A DNA stretch of 10,962 bases from Chitinophagaceae bacterium (GTDB lineage Bacteria; Bacteroidota; Bacteroidia; Chitinophagales; Chitinophagaceae), in NCBI GenBank assembly GCA_947378615.1, contig CANCKV010000054.1, positions 1-10,962 on the forward strand. Direction: 5' to 3'. Positions 1-5,521 of this stretch are shown here, piece by piece. Every line of letters begins with the position of its first letter. The stretch's first letter is position 1. Made by a program: the position numbers and the translations under genes. Below the pieces are notes generated by a model. That model was not told where the DNA came from and made no database searches. It saw nothing but the letters and a program-made list of their open reading frames with translations.

Positions 1-1
1 T

Positions 2-49
2 GAAAGTACAGGTAAATCAATAACAAAAGAATTTATTAAGAAACAATAG
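2..49 (+). CDS. Possible C-terminal end of an upstream gene (partial)
   Basis: The frame starting at base 2 is open and reads ESTGKSITKEFIKKQ before a TAG at 47-49. The end is lysine-rich and followed by non-coding-looking DNA, as expected for the 3' end of a gene cut by the window edge. Another frame (KVQVNQ, stop at 21-23) could equally be the true end, so even the frame is uncertain. No family can be assigned from 15 residues. Confidence 0.3.
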   Translation, partial: ESTGKSITKEFIKKQ

Positions 50-96
50 GGTATAAGTGGGTGTAAAATAGTTTTTCGGTTGAATGTGAAATTGCC

Positions 97-130
97 AACC
101 CTATAAGGGCTCCAAGCCCCATATAGGGTT
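97..130 (+). terminator. Hairpin after the partial upstream gene
   Basis: AACCCTATA at 97-105 is the exact reverse complement of TATAGGGTT at 122-130, and GGG at 107-109 can pair with CCC at 118-120 inside it. The stem lies about 50 bp after the stop at 47-49. It has no strong T-run, so it may be a weak terminator, an mRNA 3' end stabiliser or a small interspersed hairpin repeat. The string ATATAGGGTTT recurs at 5488-5498. Confidence 0.35.
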
Positions 131-135
131 TCATT

Positions 136-242
136 GGAATTAATCTTTATAATCAAATCACCCTTAATCACTATTAATCATAAATAATAATCACTCTAAT
201 CACAATTTCCAATAGTACCTACCTATTAATTTTACGTCTTTA
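136..242 (+). promoter_or_regulatory. Upstream control module of the GH3 gene (copy A)
   Basis: AATC cores at 142, 151, 156, 166, 176, 189 and 198 mostly read TAATCAC or TTAATCA and are spaced mainly 9-13 bp; those at 156, 166 and 176 are exactly 10 bp apart. Twelve bases after the last core comes CAATAGTACC (210-219), then 14 bp, then ACGTCTTT (234-241). The same order and spacing recur before the giant gene at 5522. The module ends 67 bp before the GH3 start codon. I infer an activator or promoter region; no regulator is encoded in the window. The remaining bases up to 309 are AT-rich with no clear Bacteroidota promoter match. Confidence 0.6.
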
Positions 243-309
243 TGGTTGAAATCAATTATGAAAAAATGCGATTTCTGATTTATTTAATTAATTATCATTT
301 AAAACTTGT

Positions 310-2595
310 ATGAAAAAAGTTGTTTTATTCTTTGGGATTCTTGTCGGAATCAATACCCATGCCCAATTGCCACAATTAGGCAAAGCTCAATTAAAGGATG
401 TCATTTCTGCAATGACAATGGAAGAAAAAGCCCGAATGGTTTTTGGGGCAAGTACAAGTGGTATTGATAATTCGAGCCCTGTTCTTTTAAAACAAGCGTT
501 GAAATCAGTTCCAGGAGTAGCAGGTGTTACTGCCCCAATACCAAGATTTGGCATTACCCCTGCATTGCTTGCAGATGGGCCCGCAGGTTTGCGAATTGAA
601 TCAAAAAGAGCAAATACAGATGCTACCTTTTACTGTACTAATTTTCCCGTAGCAACCGTTCTTGCCTCTACTTGGAACAAAGATTTAGTGCAAAATGTTG
701 GGGAGGCAATGGGTAATGAAACCTTTGAATATGGGGCAGATGTCCTTCTTGCACCCGGTTTGAATATTCATCGCAATCCTTTATGTGGTCGCAACTTTGA
801 ATATTATTCAGAAGACCCTTTACTTGCAGGCAAAACTGCCGCTGCTTTTGTGAGAGGTGTTCAAAGCCAAGGTGTAGGTACTGCCATCAAACATTTTGCC
901 TGCAATAACCAAGAAACTAACCGTATGAATACAAATGCAATTGTTTCGCAGAGGGCATTACGTGAATTGTACTTGAAAAACTTTGAAATTGCTGTAAAAG
1001 AGTCGAATCCTTGGACTGTCATGACTTCTTACAATAAATTAAATGGTCGTTATACTTCAGAAACGCCTGAACTGATTAATACAATTCTCCGTGATGAATG
1101 GGGTTTTAAAGGCATGGTGATGAGTGATTGGCATGCTGGCACTAATCCTGTCGACCAAATGTTGGCAGGAAACGACCTGTTGGAACCAGGTAAAAAAGCC
1201 GATTATGATACCGTATTAAATGGAATGAAATCTGGAAAGTTGCCAGTTTCAGTTGTAGAAAACAACATAGAACACATATTGGAGATGGTGCAAAAAACGC
1301 CTAGATTCAATGGGCATATTCCAACTAATAAGCCCGACCTAAAGGCACACGCTTTAATTACACGTCAGTCGGCAACAGAAGGTTTAGTATTGTTGAAAAA
1401 CGAAAGGTCTGCATTACCACTTAAATCATCTTTGAAAAATGTGGCACTATTTGGTGTTTATTCGTATGATTTATTTGTTGCAGGTGGTTCAGGTTCTGGA
1501 CAGGTAAATAAAGCATATACAGTAAATCTGCAACAAGGTTTTTCAAATGGAAATATCCCCTTAGAACCAAACGCCCTAGCGATGTATTCAAAATATATTG
1601 GGGACAGTATGGCTACCATTACTAATTATAATACAACTAAGTTGTGGCATCTTCCTCCTTATGTCCTTACCGAGATGGCACCATCCGAAAGTGATGTAAA
1701 GACCTCTGCTACGAACTCCGATTTGGCAATAATTACCCTTGGAAGAAATTCGGGTGAAGGGTTTGATAGAAAGATAAAGTATGATTATGAATTAACCGAT
1801 AATGAAAAAAAGTTGCTCATTAATGTTTGTGATGTTTTTCATAAGGCAGGAAAGAAAGTGGTGGTGATATTAAATATTTGTGGTCCATTAGAAACTGCCT
1901 CTTGGAAAAACTTACCTGATGCAATTTTGGTCGCTTGGCAACCAGGACAAGAAGGAGGCAATTCCATTGTTGATGTCTTAAAAGGCAAGGAAAATCCATC
2001 GGGTAAATTACCAATGACATTCTCTATTAAATATGAGGATGAACCATCTGCGAAAAACTTTCCTTCAGAATATACAGATGAATTATATGGTAAGACTGAT
2101 AAGAAAAGAAACATTGACTATATTAATTACGAAGAACGTATCTATGTAGGTTATCGTCATTATAGCACCATTGGCAAACCTGTATCTTATCCTTTTGGTT
2201 TTGGGCTATCCTATACAAGTTTCAAATATGGCAACTTGAAAGTGACCGCACAAGGAGAAGATATTGTAGCAAGTGTGACTATTTCCAATACAGGAAAAGT
2301 AGCTGGCAAGGAAGTAGCTGAATTATATATTACAGCCCCTAAAGGAAAGCTAGATAAGCCAAAGTATGAATTGAAGGCATTCACTAAGACTAAGTTGTTA
2401 CAGCCTGCCGAATCTCAAACAGTAGAATTGGTATTCCATAAGAGTGAATTAGCCTCATTCGATGAAAGTCTATCCTCTTGGGTTGCCGATGCAGGTAATT
2501 ATACTATTTCTGTTGGAGCATCTGTAGCGGATATTCGCAGTAAAGGGGTGTATAACTTGTCAGAAAAATGGGAGAAGAAAGTAAAAGGATGGTAA
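310..2595 (+). CDS. Secreted glycoside hydrolase family 3 (beta-glucosidase-like)
   Basis: Retaining exo-acting beta-glycosidase that removes terminal beta-linked sugars, usually glucose or xylose, from oligosaccharides. Residues 1-19 form a signal peptide ending THAQ, with no lipobox and no T9SS tail, so a periplasmic or soluble exported enzyme is likely. The GH3 TIM-barrel domain spans roughly 35-330: the substrate-binding KH pair is at 194-195 and the nucleophile is Asp273 in MVMSDWHA. The alpha/beta sandwich domain follows (about 355-590), with GSGSG-type glycine motif and SGEGFDR, where Glu483 matches the acid/base position of the GEGxDR subgroup. A fibronectin III-like domain (about 660-750) closes the protein. 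At 761 residues it is full length for a GH3 without a PA14 insert. ATG at 310 directly precedes the signal peptide. The upstream module is shared with the gene at 5522. Exact substrate cannot be read from sequence. Confidence 0.95.
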   Translation: MKKVVLFFGILVGINTHAQLPQLGKAQLKDVISAMTMEEKARMVFGASTSGIDNSSPVLLKQALKSVPGVAGVTAPIPRFGITPALLADGPAGLRIESKRANTDATFYCTNFPVATVLASTWNKDLVQNVGEAMGNETFEYGADVLLAPGLNIHRNPLCGRNFEYYSEDPLLAGKTAAAFVRGVQSQGVGTAIKHFACNNQETNRMNTNAIVSQRALRELYLKNFEIAVKESNPWTVMTSYNKLNGRYTSETPELINTILRDEWGFKGMVMSDWHAGTNPVDQMLAGNDLLEPGKKADYDTVLNGMKSGKLPVSVVENNIEHILEMVQKTPRFNGHIPTNKPDLKAHALITRQSATEGLVLLKNERSALPLKSSLKNVALFGVYSYDLFVAGGSGSGQVNKAYTVNLQQGFSNGNIPLEPNALAMYSKYIGDSMATITNYNTTKLWHLPPYVLTEMAPSESDVKTSATNSDLAIITLGRNSGEGFDRKIKYDYELTDNEKKLLINVCDVFHKAGKKVVVILNICGPLETASWKNLPDAILVAWQPGQEGGNSIVDVLKGKENPSGKLPMTFSIKYEDEPSAKNFPSEYTDELYGKTDKKRNIDYINYEERIYVGYRHYSTIGKPVSYPFGFGLSYTSFKYGNLKVTAQGEDIVASVTISNTGKVAGKEVAELYITAPKGKLDKPKYELKAFTKTKLLQPAESQTVELVFHKSELASFDESLSSWVADAGNYTISVGASVADIRSKGVYNLSEKWEKKVKGW

Positions 2596-2625
2596 TACAT
2601 CCCTATTTTATTTATAAGTAGATTT

Positions 2626-2675
2626 TTTCCAATTGGCACAAGTATCTTCACATAAGACTTTGTACTAATTGGAAA
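2626..2675 (+). terminator. Candidate terminator hairpin of the GH3 gene
   Basis: TTTCCAATT at 2626-2634 is the exact reverse complement of AATTGGAAA at 2667-2675, and ACAAGT (2638-2643) can pair with ACTTTGT (2657-2663) with one bulge. It starts 30 bp after the GH3 stop. The downstream side is T-rich but interrupted, so termination strength is uncertain. Confidence 0.4.
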
Positions 2676-2710
2676 TTATTTTATACCCCTTTTTGAACTT
2701 TTGTCAATCA

Positions 2711-2733
2711 GTTACAGCTCAATATGGTGTAAC
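2711..2733. repeat. GTTACA/TGTAAC inverted repeat beside the 21-bp array
   Basis: GTTACA at 2711-2716 and TGTAAC at 2728-2733 are exact reverse complements separated by 11 bp. Both resemble the GTTACG core of the array that begins 25 bp later but lie out of its 21-bp phase. This may be a boundary site for whatever recognises the array, or a decayed unit. Confidence 0.4.
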
Positions 2734-2758
2734 ATTAAGTGATAAATTCATGATTTTC

Positions 2759-3031
2759 GTTACGATTTCTATTTTATAGGTTACGATTGTACTTTTTTCT
2801 GGAACGACTCTTCTGTTTCTCGTAACGAATTGAATTTTACAAGTCACGTCTTGAGTTTTTGGTATAGCGATTTTCCTTTTAAGCGTTACGCAAGTTACTT
2901 TTTTCGATACGCCCACAGTGTAATTCGTTACGTTTTGTCTTTTATGAGTAACGCCTGTATCTTTTAGTGTTACGCCTTGAGTTTTATGGGTAGCGATTGA
3001 CCATTTATGCTTATCGCCTATTTTTTCAACT
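2759..3031. repeat. 13-unit degenerate tandem array, exact 21-bp period
   Basis: Units start at 2759, 2780, 2801, 2822, 2843, 2864, 2885, 2906, 2927, 2948, 2969, 2990 and 3011 with no insertion or deletion. The consensus is GTTACG, seven variable bases, TTTT, four variable bases. CG at unit positions 5-6 and T at position 16 are present in all 13 units; G at position 1 is in 11, and the full TTTT is in 7. The units differ strongly elsewhere, so this is not a recent duplication. The period equals two helical turns, placing every core on one DNA face. The minus strand stays open across the array and encodes a heptad pattern of the form VTxKxxx. It is therefore either a protein-binding or structural array or a repetitive peptide gene; I favour non-coding because no start codon covers the whole array. 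The rest of the 2596-3186 interval is AT-rich with no other clear feature beyond the hairpins listed. Confidence 0.85.
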
Positions 3032-3142
3032 TAATGTGTTGTTTAATTATGTGCTATGTTTTAAATGTCTTTGAAATCCATCATTCTAAATTCTAATTAC
3101 CCAAATCATTTAATCATTTGTAAACATTATATTTGTCCCCAA

Positions 3143-3157
3143 AGAAAGGGTCTTTCT
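3143..3157 (+). other. Small leader hairpin before the kinase-like gene
   Basis: AGAAAG (3143-3148) pairs with CTTTCT (3152-3157) around a GGT loop. It sits just after TATATTTG (3128-3135), which matches the Bacteroidota -7 consensus TAnnTTTG but has no TTTG -33 element at the expected distance. The hairpin could lie in the 5' leader of the kinase-like mRNA. It is short and may be chance. Confidence 0.25.
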
Positions 3158-3186
3158 AGTTAAAATATAGTTTTATCGTCAATAAC

Positions 3187-3816
3187 ATTAAATATGAACT
3201 ACAACATATCATTTCAGGAAAGAGCGAAAATGGGAATGGAAATAATATCCAAGCAACCACCCGTTTCCTTAGAGGCTGCAAAGAAACAAGTGGAAAACTT
3301 GAAGAAAATGAGTACACAAAAGAACAAGAAACAACGTTCCTAAGGCAATTTATCAACGACTATAACTTATGGTTTGAAGAAAATATCCCTGAAGAAACAA
3401 AAATTGGACAAGGTGCCGAGCAAAGTGTTTATTTGTCACTTGACGCTAAATTGGTACTTAAACTAAATGACAGTATTTACTACTTGTATTGGCTTGATTA
3501 TTTTAATAATCTTTTATTACACAATTATTATTTCCCAGATACATATTATCAATTACTAGGATTCAAAGAAATAAAAGGCATATTACATGCTGTTGTAAAG
3601 CAACCATTTATAAAAATATCGGAACCGACTAACATTGAATTAGTAAGACAATTTCTCACTTCAAATGGTTTTGAAATCAAAAAGAACAATGATTACATCA
3701 ACAAAAGTTTGGGAATCATACTCGAAGACCTTCACGATGAGAATGTATTGATGAACCAAAAAGTACTTTTCTTTATTGACACTGTATTTTATCTAACTCC
3801 GAGCTTTTATGAATAA
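3187..3816 (+). CDS. Compact kinase-like protein (polyvalent-protein kinase type), non-canonical start
   Basis: Resembles the small Ser/Thr/Tyr kinase-like domain described from phage and conjugative-element polyvalent proteins and common as a stand-alone gene in Bacteroidota. Numbered from ATT 3187, it shows a glycine-rich loop GQGAEQSVY (74-82), a candidate ATP-binding lysine in LVLKLND (Lys92), a catalytic-loop equivalent LEDLHDENVL with Asp184 and Asn186, and a metal-binding DFG-like Asp198 in FFIDTVF. All key residues seem present, so an active fold is plausible. The frame is open from the codon after TAG 3157-3159, but it holds no ATG, GTG or TTG before TTG 3433, and that start would remove the glycine loop. 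The upstream peptide (IKYELQHIISGKS onward) looks like the family N-terminus, so I place the start at ATT 3187, or nearby ATC 3178. Alternatives are a decayed start codon, making it a pseudogene, or a sequencing error. Substrate unknown. Confidence 0.65.
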   Translation: MKYELQHIISGKSENGNGNNIQATTRFLRGCKETSGKLEENEYTKEQETTFLRQFINDYNLWFEENIPEETKIGQGAEQSVYLSLDAKLVLKLNDSIYYLYWLDYFNNLLLHNYYFPDTYYQLLGFKEIKGILHAVVKQPFIKISEPTNIELVRQFLTSNGFEIKKNNDYINKSLGIILEDLHDENVLMNQKVLFFIDTVFYLTPSFYE

Positions 3817-3878
3817 TTGTTCTTGCTATTTTGACTTCTACAAAAATTGAATCAATAATCTAATCTTCAAAACAAGAA

Positions 3879-3898
3879 TTGAAATGATATAATTTCAA
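3879..3898. promoter_or_regulatory. Palindrome upstream of the antitoxin gene, candidate operator
   Basis: TTGAAAT (3879-3885) and ATTTCAA (3892-3898) form an exact 7-bp inverted repeat with a 6-bp spacer, 82 bp before the antitoxin ATG. Toxin-antitoxin operons of this class are commonly autorepressed by the Xre-type antitoxin or its complex, so this may be its operator. It could also be the kinase gene's terminator stem, as it lies 62 bp after that stop, although no T-run follows. Confidence 0.35.
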
Positions 3899-3980
3899 AT
3901 AGATTCCTGTTTCTGAAATTTATCTACAAACTTGTCATTAAAAGTATATTTTTACACTTAAAGGAATAAAAAATTATACT

Positions 3981-4484
3981 ATGTTGAAAGGTTATAATTA
4001 TGACAGAGGAGTAGATATAAAATCAAGCAATGATGTTGGTATGTTTGATAATAGCAATAATCAGCAAAGCACTGCAATAATTGTGGAAAAAGCTGCTAAA
4101 CCCGAATGGCAAATGACTGCTGTCGAGAAAATGGAAATGGTACGAAATGGGGTAAATAAAAGAGATTTGGAAAGTCTAAAAATTAAAACCAATCTTGATT
4201 ATGACAAACTCTCCATTTTACTTGCTACTACTAGAGCAACATTAATTAATAAAAAAGGTACAGAGAATTTTAGTGCTACTCTTAGTGAAAGAATCATCAG
4301 TATTGCTGATTTGTATTCTTATGGATTCGAGGTTTTTGAAGACGAGTCTAAATTCAAAGAATGGATATTTAGACCAAATCAAGCTTTAGGTGGAAAACAA
4401 CCTTTTGAATTATTAGACAATCAATTTGGAAGGGAAGAGGTTAAAAACTTGATTGGCAGAATTGAATATGGTGTTTACTCTTAA
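3981..4484 (+). CDS. Xre/MbcA/ParS-type antitoxin of a RES toxin pair
   Basis: Antitoxin that binds and blocks the RES toxin encoded 9 bp downstream and probably represses its own promoter. The first 40 or so of 167 residues are polar and likely flexible. Residues about 45-107 form the helix-turn-helix-like Xre region, including MVRNGVNKRDLESLKIK and LDYDKLSILLATTRATL. Residues about 108-167 match the C-terminal toxin-binding (DUF2384-type) domain, with FxEWIFRPNQALGGKQPFELL followed by GREEVKNLIGRIEYGVYS, the hallmark of this family. Antitoxin-before-toxin order with a short gap is typical of these operons. ATG 3981 gives the expected length; no Shine-Dalgarno is seen, as usual in Bacteroidota. 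Confidence 0.9.
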   Translation: MLKGYNYDRGVDIKSSNDVGMFDNSNNQQSTAIIVEKAAKPEWQMTAVEKMEMVRNGVNKRDLESLKIKTNLDYDKLSILLATTRATLINKKGTENFSATLSERIISIADLYSYGFEVFEDESKFKEWIFRPNQALGGKQPFELLDNQFGREEVKNLIGRIEYGVYS

Positions 4485-4493
4485 TACAATATC

Positions 4494-4952
4494 ATGCTAG
4501 TTTTCAGGGTAGGTAAAACAAAATATGCAAGTGACTTAACGGGAGAAGGTGCTCGACTTTATGGCGGAAGATGGAATAATAAGATGATTGGGTGCATTTA
4601 TACTTCAGAAAATCGTGCTTTAGCAGTACTTGAATATACTGTGAATGTTAATATTGATGATATTCCGAGGTCTTTAAGTATTACAACTTTAGAAATACCC
4701 GATAAGAAAATAAAACTTTTGAAAGAACGTGAATTGCCAGGTGATTGGAGAAATTCTCCTTCTCCATCAACCATAAAGGATTATGGTTCAAAACTACTTT
4801 TGGCAGCATCAGAACTTGTCATTCGAATTCCTTCAGTAATCATTCCCGCTGAATTCAATTATTTAATAAATCCAATGCATATTGAATGCAAAAAAATCAA
4901 GGTGATTGATGTCATTGACTTTGTTTTTGATATTAGAATAAAATCTGCATAG
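4494..4952 (+). CDS. RES-domain toxin (NAD+-degrading)
   Basis: RES toxins deplete cellular NAD+ by glycohydrolysis or phosphorolysis, or in some members ADP-ribosylate a target, and halt growth when free of antitoxin. The family's three name-giving residues are visible: Arg26 in LYGGRWN, Glu47 in LAVLEYTV and Ser114 in IPSVIIPAEFNYLINP. FRVGKTKYA near the N-terminus and the terminal NPMHIECKKIKV also fit the family. At 152 residues it is full length and uninterrupted. It is transcribed with the antitoxin across a 9-bp gap. Which NAD-cleaving reaction this member performs cannot be told from sequence. Confidence 0.92.
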   Translation: MLVFRVGKTKYASDLTGEGARLYGGRWNNKMIGCIYTSENRALAVLEYTVNVNIDDIPRSLSITTLEIPDKKIKLLKERELPGDWRNSPSPSTIKDYGSKLLLAASELVIRIPSVIIPAEFNYLINPMHIECKKIKVIDVIDFVFDIRIKSA

Positions 4953-4983
4953 ATATTCCTCAAAAAATAGGTTTATTAATATT

Positions 4984-5225
4984 GCGATTCAAGGGTTAAA
5001 ATACGCTTGGATAATTGCAGTAGGCACGAAATATCGGTAGGAAACAGGTGAATAATAATTGCCTAAAGGCCCATAGGAACGACATGTCATTTTAAAATAC
5101 TCAAAAGAAACACTTTTTATAATTTCAAACGCAAATTATGTCATACCTACGGCACTTCAAGCCTTCATTTTAATATTTTACTACCCATCTTTAGTACCTA
5201 ACGATACTTTCAACCCTTGATTCGC
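4984..5225. mobile_element. MITE-like element with 18-bp imperfect terminal inverted repeats
   Basis: The left end GCGATTCAAGGGTTAAAA (4984-5001) matches the reverse complement of 5208-5225 at 16 of 18 bases. Inside are degenerate copies of a TAGGnACGAnATnTC motif: TAGGCACGAAATATC (5021-5035) and TAGGAACGACATGTC (5074-5088), plus an inverted relative, GTAGGTATGACATA, read on the minus strand (5138-5151). No open reading frame is present, so it would be non-autonomous. Similar short repeats are common in Bacteroidota intergenic DNA from my general knowledge. No clear target-site duplication is visible. It could instead be a structured RNA or an old repeat cluster. The flanks, 4953-4983 and 5226-5380, are AT-rich and show nothing else I can support. 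Confidence 0.45.
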
Positions 5226-5380
5226 CTTAATAACAATTGTCTATTTTACCTTGAGCTAATAATGCATTAATACTTTTGATAAAGATTAGAATAAGTTCCA
5301 ATTTTCAAATCTTTAATTTTATTGCCAATTCAAACTTTCTTTATTCCGTTCATTTGTTGACATTCTACCAATATAGTATC

Positions 5381-5466
5381 CTAATCACTTTAATCCTTCT
5401 CTTTCACTTTTATCACAATTAATCATACTTTTCAATAGTACCATTTCTCAATTTTTACGTCTTTTA
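5381..5466 (+). promoter_or_regulatory. Upstream control module of the giant surface-protein gene (copy B)
   Basis: TAATCAC-like cores start at about 5383, 5392, 5402, 5411 and 5421, spaced 9-10 bp. CAATAGTACC (5433-5442) starts 12 bp after the last core, and ACGTCTTT (5457-5464) starts 24 bp after the start of CAATAGTACC. Both distances equal those in copy A before the GH3 gene. Across the 46 bp from the last core onward, 33 bases are identical in ungapped alignment, with the difference concentrated in the spacer between the two boxes. It ends 55 bp before the start codon. This pattern is what conserved binding sites look like rather than a duplicated block. Confidence 0.6.
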
Positions 5467-5521
5467 GCAATAATTCCTCAATCGACTATATAGGGTTTTA
5501 AGTATTGCTAAATTAATAACA

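Noticed and set aside
1820..2114. Minus-strand open frames opposite the GH3 gene
   Set aside because: They lie fully within conserved GH3 sequence and show no independent signals.
2719..2916. Minus-strand 65-residue frame inside the 21-bp array as a gene
   Set aside because: Its sequence is explained by the 21-bp periodicity, its ATG lies midway through the array, and no promoter or partner gene supports it.
2759..3031. CRISPR array
   Set aside because: Units are 21 bp with no long conserved repeat and no separate spacers of 25-40 bp, and no cas genes are present.
3128..3135. TATATTTG as a firm promoter for the kinase-like gene
   Set aside because: It fits the Bacteroidota -7 consensus TAnnTTTG, but no TTTG -33 element lies at the usual distance and such strings are common in AT-rich DNA.
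3194..3343. A 49-residue + strand frame starting at ATG 3194 (MNYNISFQERAKMGM...)
   Set aside because: It overlaps the kinase-like N-terminus in another frame, and the kinase frame gives family-like sequence over the same bases. The ATG is probably coincidental, though it remains a possible decoy or leader start.
3433..3816. Starting the kinase-like gene at TTG 3433 (127 residues)
   Set aside because: This would remove the glycine-rich loop and the upstream helix region that clearly continue in the same frame back to about 3187.
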